DNA of 35,281 nucleotides from JBBRZF01 sp038236965 (GCA_038236965.1 JBBRZF010000013.1:1-35281); one strand, 5' to 3'. Positions 24,278-31,706 are shown, numbered from the stretch's first letter. Made by a program: numbers and translations. The notes: a model not told the origin generated them from the letters alone.

Positions 24278-24856
24278 GTGTCCGCCACCACAGAACAGTC
24301 CGGCCATTCGTCTCCCGTTTACTCTGATTCGGAACGGCTCGAACTCCTCCGCATTGCACATCTGTCGATAGATACTGCCCTGGCTGGCGGCGAACTTGTG
24401 TTGCCGTCCGCAGGGGAAAAGCTTTCGCAACTGCGTGCAGCCTTTACGACCTTGCACCTGGATGGACGCCTGCGCGGCTGCGTCGGCTACGTCGAATCCA
24501 TACTGCCTCTGTATCTCACTATCGCGGAAACGGCGCGCGCCGCCGCTTTCCACGACAACCGTTTTAATCCTGTCACCGCCGAAGAAGCGTCCCGCTTGAA
24601 GATGAAGATAGAGATCAGCGTGCTCTCTCCGCTCGCGCCGATACGTCCTGAAGATGTGGTGGTAGGAAAACACGGGTTAGTGGTCACTTTGCGAGGACGG
24701 CGCGGGCTGCTGCTGCCGCAGGTCCCCGGCGAGCAGAACTGGGACCGCGAGACCTTCATCGCCGCAACCTGCCGCAAAGCCGGACTTCCGCCCGATGCGG
24801 TTGCACAGGGCGCAACTCTGGAAGCTTTCACCGCCGAAGTCTTCGGCGAAGAGTGA
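24278..24856 (+). CDS. AMMECR1-domain protein (AmmeMemoRadiSam system protein A type)
   Basis: 192 residues, GTG start at 24278. The hallmark 'LDGRLRGCVGY' lies at about 60-70, after 'AGEKLSQLRAAFTTL', and it continues with 'HDNRFNPVTAEE' and 'EISVLSPLAPI'. This agrees with the AMMECR1 fold across its whole length. In many bacteria and archaea it is encoded with a Memo-like protein and a radical SAM enzyme; neither is next to it here. Its biochemical role is unknown. It follows pgsA closely and ends before a strong terminator. Confidence 0.9.
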   Translation: MSATTEQSGHSSPVYSDSERLELLRIAHLSIDTALAGGELVLPSAGEKLSQLRAAFTTLHLDGRLRGCVGYVESILPLYLTIAETARAAAFHDNRFNPVTAEEASRLKMKIEISVLSPLAPIRPEDVVVGKHGLVVTLRGRRGLLLPQVPGEQNWDRETFIAATCRKAGLPPDAVAQGATLEAFTAEVFGEE

Positions 24857-24970
24857 GCCCGCGCAGCTTACGGATCACTTTTGAATCTGTGAGTGCTGAA
24901 CGCGAGTAGCGTCCTTCGTTTTTTCATAATTCCCCATCAGGCCCCATTCAAGTTTTCATAACAAAAGTAA

Positions 24971-25003
24971 AAGCCGGGCTGGTTGGCCCGGCTTTCTTTT
25001 TTT
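24971..25003 (+). terminator. Intrinsic terminator after pgsA-AMMECR1
   Basis: aagccgggc, loop tggttg, gcccggctt, then tcttttttt: a perfect nine-pair stem with a long T-tract. A-rich sequence on the other side means it could also stop minus-strand transcription of the gene at 25091. Confidence 0.92.
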
Positions 25004-25090
25004 CGCTTCTCAGGTTCTTCGACTTACGTCAGTTTTTACGTTTCTAAGGACCGAGACTGTTTCACCGGACAGCCTCAGCGAATTTCGTTT

Positions 25091-25318
25091 CTATTGAACC
25101 AGCGCGATTCGGTTGAGTTCCTTCTGGATCACATCCAGGGAACATCCCGAGCCTTCCACCCGGCCTGCGGCATCCAGCGCTGCTTCCGGCGAGACCCCAT
25201 ATCCGCGTCCCGTCAGAAAAACTTGCAGCAGTTCGGCCGCATCGCGCGAGTCCAATCCGCCCTCGACTAGTTCAGTCCGCAAGGCAGACAATTCAGGAAT
25301 AGAGAATTTCTCTGCCAT
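25091..25318 (-). CDS. Small hypothetical protein with a strong ribosome-binding site
   Basis: 75 residues from ATG 25318. GGAGGTGA (minus strand, 25332-25325) sits six bases upstream, one of the best Shine-Dalgarno sequences in the window, which supports real translation. The sequence is helical and acidic: 'FSIPELSALRTELVEGGLDS', then 'DAAELLQVFLTGRGYGVSPE', with one Cys. I do not recognise a family. It is flanked by the shared terminator at 24971 and a 309-base region without genes. Confidence 0.7.
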   Translation of the reverse strand: MAEKFSIPELSALRTELVEGGLDSRDAAELLQVFLTGRGYGVSPEAALDAAGRVEGSGCSLDVIQKELNRIALVQ

Positions 25319-25627
25319 CACAGGTCACCTCCGACCCCACTGACTTACTACTTAATGCCACGTTGCCCATTAGAGTTCAGTAACGGTATCTTTGTTGCAG
25401 GCATTTTTCATGCCGAATCTTCTATTCACTTAGACGCTGCCCACGTAAAGAAAGTTACAGAGATTAACCCGTTTGAAGATGCGGAGTTGCGCAATATTAT
25501 GTCCTTCGCAAGATGGTGCCCTGGAGCGGATCACCTCCGGCGGCTCGCAAAGGCAACAGAATGTCCGGGTAGTGTATGCGCGATTTAGGAAATGCAAAGC
25601 GCAGTTTTTACTTGCGTGCTGCTGCCG
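25319..25627. other. 309-base region without a recognised gene
   Basis: Open frames here are short and lack ribosome-binding sites or recognisable sequence. It must hold the promoter of the minus-strand gene at 25318; only a weak candidate is visible. A small ggcat-ttttc-atgcc hairpin lies near 25400. Confidence 0.5.
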
Positions 25628-25789
25628 CTATTCGCTGGAAGCTTCCTGCTCCAGCAGGATGGGAATGCCATCCCGTACCGGATAAACGCGGCCACAGGTC
25701 GCGCATCTCAGAGCAGCCTCACCCTTCAAAGCCAATGCGGTCTTGCAGACCGGGCAGGCCAATACATCCAACAGGTCTTTAGGCAACAT
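25628..25789 (-). CDS. Trm112-family zinc-ribbon protein
   Basis: 53 residues: ATG 25789 (MLPKDLLDVLACPVCKTALA) to TAG 25630-25628. Two CxxC pairs are present (CPVC at 12-15, CATC at 29-32), followed by 'VYPVRDGIPILL', the classic ending of Trm112/YcaR (UPF0434)-type proteins of 55-65 residues. In eukaryotes and archaea Trm112 activates methyltransferases acting on tRNA, rRNA and release factors; bacterial homologues are little studied. It is transcribed divergently from folD with 66 bases between starts. It is too short for usual ORF cut-offs and easily missed. Confidence 0.88.
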   Translation of the reverse strand: MLPKDLLDVLACPVCKTALALKGEAALRCATCGRVYPVRDGIPILLEQEASSE

Positions 25790-25855
25790 GAGGCTCAGTT
25801 TAAGATAGAAGAGGGCATTCTTGCCAACTTCGCAGTGATTGCCTGAGAGGGATTC

Positions 25856-26791
25856 ATGTCAGCTCGCATTCTAGATGGGACAAAAATAGCCGCGGAGATC
25901 AAAGCCGAAGTGGCAGAAGAGGTGAAGAAACTTTTTGCTCTCGGTCTGCGTCCCGGACTTGCAGCCGTGCTGGTCGGACAGGACCCGGCCTCCGAGATTT
26001 ACGTGCGCAGCAAAGTGAAGACCTGCGAAGCTCTGGGCATCTACAGCGAGAAGATAACGCCGCCCGACAACATTACGACCTCAGAGATGCTGGCTCTGGT
26101 TGCCGACCTGAACGCGCGCGACGATATCGATGGAATCCTGGTGCAGCTACCGCTTCCCAAGCAAGTGGACTCCAAGGCGGTGCTGATGGCCGTGGACCCG
26201 GCGAAAGACGTGGACGGATTCCATCCGGTCAACGTGGGATTCCTTTCGACCATGCGTCCCGGACTTGTGCCCTGCACACCCGCCGGATGCATAGAGATAC
26301 TGAAGCGCAGCGGCATCGAGATAGCCGGACAGGAAGCGGTCGTGGTGGGACGCAGCGACATCGTCGGCAAGCCGGTCGCCATGCTGCTCACCAACCTGAA
26401 TGCCACGGTCAGCATCTGCCACTCGAAGACGCGCGACCTGCCCGCGGTCTGCCGCCGCGCGGACATCCTGGTCGCCGCCATAGGCCGTGCGGGAATGGTG
26501 AATAGGGATTTCGTCCGCCCCGGTGCGACGGTTATCGATGTCGGCATCAACCGCGTGACCGATGCTGCCGAGTTCGGAAAGTTTTTTGCAGGAGACGCCA
26601 GGCGCGAACAGCAATTCAAAGAAAAAGGTTCTACCCTGGTTGGCGACGTCGATCCACACGTCATCGAAATTGCGGGCGCCATGACGCCCGTACCCGGCGG
26701 CGTTGGCCCGCTTACGATTGCCATGCTGATGTCGAATACGGTGAAGGCTGCGAAGATGCGCCGCGGACACAAGTTCGCGGTTGGCAAATAA
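25856..26791 (+). CDS. folD: Bifunctional methylenetetrahydrofolate dehydrogenase / methenyltetrahydrofolate cyclohydrolase
   Basis: 311 residues from ATG 25856, after a GAGAGG site. Interconverts 5,10-methylene-, methenyl- and 10-formyl-THF in one-carbon metabolism. Key motif 'GQDPASEIYVRSKVKTCE' (41-58) carries Tyr49 and Lys53, equivalent to the E. coli cyclohydrolase residues. Also seen: 'DVDGFHPVNVG', 'VVVGRSDIVGKPVAMLL' (NADP site) and 'PVPGGVGPLTIAMLMSNT'. It is slightly longer than E. coli FolD (288) because of an insertion around 'EFGKFFAGDARREQQFKEKG'. coaE starts eight bases after its stop, forming an operon. Confidence 0.97.
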   Translation: MSARILDGTKIAAEIKAEVAEEVKKLFALGLRPGLAAVLVGQDPASEIYVRSKVKTCEALGIYSEKITPPDNITTSEMLALVADLNARDDIDGILVQLPLPKQVDSKAVLMAVDPAKDVDGFHPVNVGFLSTMRPGLVPCTPAGCIEILKRSGIEIAGQEAVVVGRSDIVGKPVAMLLTNLNATVSICHSKTRDLPAVCRRADILVAAIGRAGMVNRDFVRPGATVIDVGINRVTDAAEFGKFFAGDARREQQFKEKGSTLVGDVDPHVIEIAGAMTPVPGGVGPLTIAMLMSNTVKAAKMRRGHKFAVGK

Positions 26792-26799
26792 GGAGCAGG

Positions 26800-27429
26800 A
26801 TGCTGAAAGTCGGACTCACCGGAGGAATGGCAAGCGGCAAGACAACCGTGGCGCGCATGCTGGAGGCTCGCGGAGCACACGTGGTTCTTGCCGACGAGAT
26901 CGCGCACAAACTCATGCAGCCGGGAACATCGGTTTACCATGCGGTCGTAAATGCTTTCGGGCGCGACATCCTCAATGAGGACGGAACCATCAGCCGTCCT
27001 AAACTCGCCGCTGCAGCCTTTCCGTACCGCATCAAGGAATTGAACGCGCTCGTGCATCCCGCAGTTGTCACCTACCAGGACCGCTGGATGGAGTCCATTG
27101 GACGGACCGAGCCCAAGGCAATCGTCGTTGTGGAAGCAGCGCTCATCTTCGAGGCGGGCGCGCATACGCATTTCGACCGCATGATCACCGTCACCAGCAA
27201 CCTCGATAGCAAAATAGCCCGAGTCGCCGAGCGACAGAGGATTTCTAAGGAAGAGGCTCGCATCGAAGTCGGGCGCCGCATGGACGCCCAGCAATCCGAC
27301 GAACAAAAGGCCGCCTCCTCCCACTTCGTGATCACAAACTCAGGCACGCTGCAAGAGCTTGATAGACAGGTGGATACGGTTTGGGCGGAGTTGAAAAAAG
27401 TTCGGGAGCAGATTTCGGAAGGTTCTTAG
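26800..27429 (+). CDS. coaE: Dephospho-CoA kinase
   Basis: 209 residues. Last step of CoA synthesis: phosphorylates dephospho-CoA. P-loop GMASGKTT (9-16), 'LADEIAHKLMQPG' with the substrate-binding Asp, 'LNALVHPAVV', and the lid-region 'RQRISKEEARIEVGRRMDAQ' with Arg residues. A GGAG site sits a few bases before the ATG and overlaps the tail of the folD gap, so expression is coupled to folD. Length is typical (about 200). Confidence 0.95.
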   Translation: MLKVGLTGGMASGKTTVARMLEARGAHVVLADEIAHKLMQPGTSVYHAVVNAFGRDILNEDGTISRPKLAAAAFPYRIKELNALVHPAVVTYQDRWMESIGRTEPKAIVVVEAALIFEAGAHTHFDRMITVTSNLDSKIARVAERQRISKEEARIEVGRRMDAQQSDEQKAASSHFVITNSGTLQELDRQVDTVWAELKKVREQISEGS

Positions 27430-27463
27430 GTTTCAGGGGTTTCAAGATCAAATCGCGCTGAAC

Positions 27464-27492
27464 GAAACTTTCGCCAGAAACGTACGTCTATA
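27464..27492 (+). promoter_or_regulatory. Possible ECF/sigmaE-like promoter of the HtrA-type protease
   Basis: GAAACTT (27464-27470), a 16-base spacer and TCTATA (27487-27492), 48 bases upstream of the ATG at 27541. It resembles the GGAACTT/TCTGA pattern of sigmaE promoters, which often drive envelope proteases. By-eye match only. Confidence 0.25.
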
Positions 27493-27540
27493 GGACAGGT
27501 ACGCAACTTGCGTCATCCAACTTTTTACAGGTAATCCGCT

Positions 27541-28683
27541 ATGAAACTTGCACGACCAGTTTTGTTAGGTTTTGTTCTCGCTACGGCTTTCTATGTCTGG
27601 ACCTCGCACCACTTCGGCTCGACGGCGCCCACTTCCTGGGTAACTCGTCAACCGGTGGAGATCACCCAAGCGGCGGGGCCGCAGACATTCGACTCCGAAG
27701 AGCAGAACAATATCGATGTCTATAAACGCGTTTCGCCCGCAGTGGTGAACATCACTTCGACGGCCGTCGCCTTTGACTTCTTCTACGGCGCGGTGCCGCA
27801 AGAGGGACAGGGCTCCGGCTTCATCATCGACAAAGAGGGACACATCCTCACCAACTTCCACGTGGTTGAGAATGCGCGCCAGGTGGAAGTCACGCTCTCG
27901 AATCGCAAGAAGTATCCGGCGCAGGTCGTGGGACTGGATCGCTCGCACGATCTGGCGGTGATACAGATCAAGGCGCCCGGCCTGACCTCGGCGGTGATGG
28001 GCGATTCCAAGCAGCTCATGGTGGGACAAAAGGTGTACGCCATCGGGAATCCGTTCGGACTGAATGGCACCATGACCAAGGGCATGGTGAGCTCCATCCG
28101 CTCGGTGCGGACGCCGGAAGGCGCCTTTATCGACGAAGCCATTCAGACGGATGCAGCTATCAATCCCGGCAACTCGGGCGGACCGCTGCTGAACAATCGC
28201 GGCGAGGTCGTGGGCATCAACACCATGATCGCCTCCACTAGCGGCCAAAGCGCCGGCATCGGCTTCGCCATTCCAGTAAACGCCGCCAAGGCTGTGCTCA
28301 ACGACCTGATCACGGTGGGACGAGTGAAGCGTCCGTCGCTCGGAATCCGCCCACTGCCTATCGGGCCGGAACTCTCGCAGCAACTTGGACTGCCCTCTGA
28401 TTTCGGGTTGCTCATCGTGCAGGTGACGCCGGGCAGCGCCGCAGAACGCGCCGGACTCAAGGGCGGCAGCGAGCGCATTTACCTCGGAAACACGCCCATC
28501 CTGGTTGGCGGAGACCTCATCGTCGCCATTGACGGCGATAACGTGGAGGACACGCAAGAACTCGCGCATGTGATGAACAATCACCGCGCCGGAGACACCA
28601 TCACCGTCACCATCTTCCGCGCTCGAAAGAAGATGGAAGTTAAAGTCACACTGGCAGAGGCCCATGGAGATCAAAGGACGTAG
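27541..28683 (+). CDS. HtrA/DegS-type serine protease with one PDZ domain
   Basis: 380 residues. An N-terminal hydrophobic segment (7-20) with no clear cleavage site suggests a membrane-anchored periplasmic protease. Catalytic triad: His107 in TNFHVVENA, Asp137 in RSHDLAVI, Ser212 in NPGNSGGPL. Oxyanion-loop 'AIGNPFGL' is intact. One PDZ domain occupies about 270-370 ('GLLIVQVTPGSAAERAGLKGG'). One PDZ plus an anchor is the DegS/HtrA1-like plan, whereas DegP has two. Likely role: envelope protein quality control or stress signalling. It lies 111 bases after coaE and has its own candidate promoter. Confidence 0.95.
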   Translation: MKLARPVLLGFVLATAFYVWTSHHFGSTAPTSWVTRQPVEITQAAGPQTFDSEEQNNIDVYKRVSPAVVNITSTAVAFDFFYGAVPQEGQGSGFIIDKEGHILTNFHVVENARQVEVTLSNRKKYPAQVVGLDRSHDLAVIQIKAPGLTSAVMGDSKQLMVGQKVYAIGNPFGLNGTMTKGMVSSIRSVRTPEGAFIDEAIQTDAAINPGNSGGPLLNNRGEVVGINTMIASTSGQSAGIGFAIPVNAAKAVLNDLITVGRVKRPSLGIRPLPIGPELSQQLGLPSDFGLLIVQVTPGSAAERAGLKGGSERIYLGNTPILVGGDLIVAIDGDNVEDTQELAHVMNNHRAGDTITVTIFRARKKMEVKVTLAEAHGDQRT

Positions 28684-28689
28684 GTTATT

Positions 28690-28721
28690 TCGAATCGGGT
28701 AATTTTGAATCGGGTAATGTA
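28690..28721 (+). repeat. AATCGGGTAAT repeat pair (family B)
   Basis: GAATCGGGTAAT at 28692-28703 and 28707-28718, the same unit as in the ddl-arginase gap. It begins ten bases past the protease stop. Confidence 0.75.
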
Positions 28722-28730
28722 AGCAAACCG

Positions 28731-28800
28731 GCCACGGATCAATCGAACATCAAGAACCGGCCACGGATGAAACGGATCACGCGGATTAAAACCAAGAACT
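28731..28800 (+). repeat. CCACGGAT-type repeats upstream of the acetyltransferase gene (family C)
   Basis: Two ACCGGCCACGGATC/G units (28727 and 28756). The second opens a 41-base stretch (28760-28800) that recurs at 29755-29795 with three mismatches and the same orientation. Confidence 0.85.
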
Positions 28801-28885
28801 ATTTCTTGGGGATTCTTGTCTGACAAGGTTTGCCCTATCCGTCTTTAGGTGTGCGGTCCGTGACTAGCTTTTGATTTTTGAGATC

Positions 28886-28891
28886 GAGGAG
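28886..28891 (+). promoter_or_regulatory. Ribosome-binding site supporting a TTG start
   Basis: GAGGAG, five bases before TTG 28897, decides the unusual start codon of the acetyltransferase gene. Confidence 0.7.
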
Positions 28892-28896
28892 CAACA

Positions 28897-29724
28897 TTGA
28901 CGTCAGTTCCGTTCCCTGCGCCCGATAGTTTCATCGACGTTGCCTTCGCGCGCAGACTCGAATTGAACGAGATGCTGGCGCCGCTCGATTACGTGCGACT
29001 GCAGCAATCGCTGCATCCCGAACTCGGATTCGCCTGGAAGGAGATCGCGGGCGGCTACGCTTTCTTTGCAGGAGACGGTTCTCCGCTCAACCAGGCGGTG
29101 GGGTTGGGATTGCATGGAGCGGTTCTGGCCGCGGAGTTCGACGCCGTCGAAGACTACTTCCGTTCCCGCAACTCACCTGCGCAACTGGTGCTGTCTCCGT
29201 TGGCCGACGCGTCGCTCATGCAGATGGCCGCTGAGCGCGGCTATAGCGTCACGGAATTCAACTCCGTGCTCTACCTGCGGATACCGCAAGGTTACAAGGC
29301 ACCGCCTACTTCGTTGCAGATAGAGCGGGTGACTGCAAGCGATTCGCTGGCATGGGCCAAAATCCTTATTGAGGGCTTCGAGGCGGTGGGGATTTTTTCG
29401 TCCGACGTTTTTGAGCCCTACGCGACGCTGCCGAATGCGATCTGCTTTCTTGCGCGCAGCGAGGGAACCGTGATTGCCGGGGCTGCCGGAACCGTCTATC
29501 CGGAGCACGGCGTGGCTGCCATGTTCGGCGCCGCCACGTTGCCCGCCTATCGCGGACGCGGCGCACAAACCGCGCTCTTGCAGGCTCGACTGCAAGCTGC
29601 GTCCTTTGCCGGATGCAACCTGGCCGTCATCTGCACGCAGCCCGGTTCGGGTTCGCAACGCAATGCGGAACGACAGGGCTTCCGCGTCGGCTACACCAAG
29701 GTCGTCATGGTGCGCAACTTCTAG
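28897..29724 (+). CDS. GNAT-family N-acetyltransferase
   Basis: 275 residues from TTG 28897, chosen for the GAGGAG site just upstream. The first 130 residues have no recognised family. The C-terminal half is a GNAT fold: 'AGAAGTVYPEHGVAAMFGAA', then the acetyl-CoA loop 'YRGRGAQTALL' (R/QxxGxG/A type) and a final 'RNAERQGFRVGYTKVVM' strand. The acceptor substrate is unknown. The gene is bracketed by 41-base direct repeats at 28760 and 29755, so it may behave as a cassette. A bidirectional terminator follows. Confidence 0.88.
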   Translation: MTSVPFPAPDSFIDVAFARRLELNEMLAPLDYVRLQQSLHPELGFAWKEIAGGYAFFAGDGSPLNQAVGLGLHGAVLAAEFDAVEDYFRSRNSPAQLVLSPLADASLMQMAAERGYSVTEFNSVLYLRIPQGYKAPPTSLQIERVTASDSLAWAKILIEGFEAVGIFSSDVFEPYATLPNAICFLARSEGTVIAGAAGTVYPEHGVAAMFGAATLPAYRGRGAQTALLQARLQAASFAGCNLAVICTQPGSGSQRNAERQGFRVGYTKVVMVRNF

Positions 29725-29754
29725 GACCAGCAAGCAAAGGCAAATCAAGAGCAC

Positions 29755-29795
29755 GCCACGGATCAAACGGATTACACGGATTAAAACCAAGAACT
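29755..29795 (+). repeat. CCACGGAT-type repeat downstream of the acetyltransferase gene (family C)
   Basis: 41 bases matching 28760-28800 at 38 positions; the last 19 bases (cggattaaaaccaagaact) are identical. Confidence 0.88.
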
Positions 29796-29878
29796 GCTAC
29801 TTGGCCAGGAAGACGCCGACAAAGGGAGCCGCGGCGAAGGTTGGAAAGAAGAAATAGGACACTTTCAACACGCAACGA

Positions 29879-29908
29879 AAAGAAGCCACGTTTGCGCGTG
29901 GCTTCTTT
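29879..29908. terminator. Bidirectional terminator between the acetyltransferase and MBL-fold genes
   Basis: aaagaagccacg, loop tttgcg, cgtggcttcttt: a perfect twelve-pair stem whose own ends supply A and T runs, placed between two convergent genes. Confidence 0.88.
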
Positions 29909-29927
29909 GATTCCAGCCTGTTGGCAG

Positions 29928-30773
29928 CTATGATCCGCCGACGCTCTTGGAGGCGTTGACTTCCATCTCCATGCCTTCGCTGGCGGCTCGGACCTTGGGA
30001 TAGTAGTCGCGCGATGTCTTGACGATGTTGTCGATCATCTCGTCGCTGTGGTCGGGGTCATGATGGAAGAGCACCAGTTCCTTGGCACCGCTTTCCATGC
30101 AGACGTTGACGGCTTCGCGCCAGTGACTGTGTCCCCATCCGCGCTTTTTGGCGGCGTACTCTTCGGGCAGATACTGCGCGTCGTAGATCAGCACATCGGC
30201 GCCTTCGGCCAGTTTGCGAACGTTTTTGTCGAAGAGCGGGTGCCCAGGTTCGTTGTCGGTGGCGTAGACGACGACTCCGTGCTCGGTCTCCAGACGGAAG
30301 CCAAGACAGCCTTGCGGATGGTTGAGCCACATGGCTTGCACGACGCAGTTATCGAAGGCGACGCGGCCTTCCTCAATGTCGTAGAAATTGCGGTGGGCGG
30401 CCATCTCGCTCATGTCCACCGGGAAATACGGGTCGGCCATCTGCTCCTCGATGGCGCGTTGCAGACCGCGTGTGCGGCTCGACGAGTGGAAGAAAAAATA
30501 GTTATCCGGGCTGTCGTAGAGCGGGCTGAAGAACGGGATTCCCTGGATATGGTCCCAATGAAAGTGCGAGATGAAGACATGCGCGTAGAGCGGTTTGCCG
30601 GCAAATTCGGTGGTGAGCTGCTTACCTAGATTACGAAAACCCGTGCCGCAGTCGAACACATAGATCTGCCCGTCGATGCGTATCTCTACGCAGGACGTGT
30701 TTCCCCCATACCGCATGTTTTCCATCTGTGGAGTCGGGGTCGAACCCCGTACACCCCAGAACTTAATTTGCAT
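29928..30773 (-). CDS. MBL-fold metallo-hydrolase
   Basis: 281 residues from ATG 30773. Metallo-beta-lactamase fold with metal motif H70-F-H72-W-D74-H75, 'VFDCGTGFRNLG' (39-50), 'VVYATDNEPGHP' with the bridging Asp, 'LIYDAQYLPEEY', and a final 'LVLFHHDPDHSDE' His. The N terminus 'MQIKFWGVRGSTPTP' is common in a subfamily related to PhnP/RNase Z-type phosphodiesterases. It is probably a cytoplasmic hydrolase or phosphodiesterase, substrate unknown. A promoter-like pair lies about 95 bases upstream. Confidence 0.9.
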   Translation of the reverse strand: MQIKFWGVRGSTPTPQMENMRYGGNTSCVEIRIDGQIYVFDCGTGFRNLGKQLTTEFAGKPLYAHVFISHFHWDHIQGIPFFSPLYDSPDNYFFFHSSSRTRGLQRAIEEQMADPYFPVDMSEMAAHRNFYDIEEGRVAFDNCVVQAMWLNHPQGCLGFRLETEHGVVVYATDNEPGHPLFDKNVRKLAEGADVLIYDAQYLPEEYAAKKRGWGHSHWREAVNVCMESGAKELVLFHHDPDHSDEMIDNIVKTSRDYYPKVRAASEGMEMEVNASKSVGGS

Positions 30774-31154
30774 GCGTCCTCATCTCAAGCGCTCCTTGTC
30801 AAAGGCGCGCACACTGGTTCGTGCTCAAATCTGTATACGGTACCCGGGGGGAGGCTAAGTTTCGCAAAGTATACGACAGTTGTGATGTAAATAGTCAATG
30901 GCAAAGGTTTTACACCATGCATCTCCGCGACACCATTAATAAGAATGGTTCGGCGCGGCCGGGCAGTTACGGAAGGAGAGGGTGAAATCACGCAATCCGG
31001 GCATTGACCGTGCAGTTAATAGGGGGCATGGACGGCGCAGAAAGCTGCAATATTTACCATATCGGCAGCTTGACACAGCATCGAATCTTTTGATCCGGCG
31101 ATTTGTCGTTCAGCGGAGATTCTGGCCGCGTCCGCGCCTGCTAAACTCGGCTGC
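30774..31154. other. 381-base divergent gap between the MBL-fold gene and dut
   Basis: No gene is supported on either strand. It contains the promoter at 30868-30898, an accatt-aataag-aatggt inverted repeat near 30939, and a 7-pair aagctgc/gcagctt inverted repeat near 31040-31070. The dut ATG is preceded by TAAACT (31142-31147), a possible -10 element for a leaderless message. Confidence 0.5.
30868..30898 (-). promoter_or_regulatory. Candidate promoter of the MBL-fold gene
   Basis: Minus strand TTGACT (30898-30893) and TATACT (30873-30868). Both hexamers are near consensus, but the 19-base spacer is long. This implies a 5' leader of about 90 bases. Confidence 0.4.
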
Positions 31155-31586
31155 ATGCTACGTGTAAAACTACTTCGAACGGACGCGAAAGCGCCGACCA
31201 TAGCCCACCCGGGCGAAGACCTTGGATATGATCTTTATGCCGCTGAGGATGTGACCATCGCGCCTCGGGAAAATGCCATTGTGCCGACGGGCGTGGCGAT
31301 ACAACTGACCTCGTCTGCGGGAGAGCCGATGGGCGCGCTGGTGCGCGACCGGTCTTCGATGGCCGCACGCAGGCTGACGGTGACAGCGGGAGTGATTGAC
31401 GCCGGTTATCGCGGCGAGATCAAAGTGATCATGGAAAATCTTGGCGATACGGTCGCAGAGTTACACGCGGGCGACAAGCTGGCGAATCTGATTCCTTATC
31501 CTGTGCTGACGACGTCGGTGGAAGTAGTGGAAGATCTATTGGAATCAAAACGTGGTGCCGGCGGTTTTGGTAGTACAGGGAGATAG
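31155..31586 (+). CDS. dut: Deoxyuridine 5'-triphosphate nucleotidohydrolase (dUTPase)
   Basis: 143 residues. Converts dUTP to dUMP, keeping uracil out of DNA and feeding dTMP synthesis. All five trimeric-dUTPase motifs are present: 1 'GEDLGYDLYA' (20-29), 2 'DRSSMAARRL' (65-74), 3 'GVIDAGYRGEIKV' (79-91) with catalytic Asp82, 4 'GDKLANLIPYPV' (106-117) and 5 'GAGGFGSTGR' (134-143). No Shine-Dalgarno is seen; TAAACT ends eight bases before the ATG, suggesting leaderless expression. Confidence 0.97.
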   Translation: MLRVKLLRTDAKAPTIAHPGEDLGYDLYAAEDVTIAPRENAIVPTGVAIQLTSSAGEPMGALVRDRSSMAARRLTVTAGVIDAGYRGEIKVIMENLGDTVAELHAGDKLANLIPYPVLTTSVEVVEDLLESKRGAGGFGSTGR

Positions 31587-31596
31587 ACACGTAGGT

Positions 31597-31706
31597 ACGA
31601 TTTACGGATTGCCGAATTTGAGGATTGTTGGATTTAACGTCGAGAGCGCGAGGTAGTTTTCTGTTAGACAATCATCCGTAAATCCGGCAATTCTGCAATT
31701 TGTAAA
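31597..31706 (+). repeat. Inverted-repeat element upstream of tyrS (family D)
   Basis: atttacggattgccgaattt on the left pairs imperfectly with the right arm around 31672-31706 (atccggcaattctgcaattt... read in reverse). A+T-rich, about 110 bases, filling the dut-tyrS gap; its right end abuts the tyrS promoter hexamer. Confidence 0.6.

Noticed and set aside
25355..25588. 77-codon plus-strand frame in the gap before folD
   Set aside because: It has no ribosome-binding site and no recognisable sequence; it may still be real, but nothing supports it.
25592..25846. 84-codon plus-strand frame overlapping the Trm112-type gene
   Set aside because: The minus-strand reading gives a clear zinc-ribbon family match, so this one is its shadow.
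26041..27324. 427-codon open frame antisense to folD and coaE
   Set aside because: It spans two well-identified genes on the other strand, and its protein has no domain-like pattern.
27565..28674. 369-codon antisense frame across the HtrA-type gene
   Set aside because: It is a mirror of the protease codons; the composition (Arg, His, Gly, Val) is that of an artefact.
29800..29857. Lys-rich tail LARKTPTKGAAAKVGKKK ending in a stop, like the end of a histone-like protein
   Set aside because: There is no upstream coding part in this frame beyond the repeat; it could be a gene remnant but is too short to call.
30725..30762. A tRNA T-arm-like sequence on the minus strand (GGGGTTCGACCCC)
   Set aside because: It encodes the conserved VRGSTPTP start of the MBL-fold protein, and no acceptor, anticodon or D arm surrounds it.
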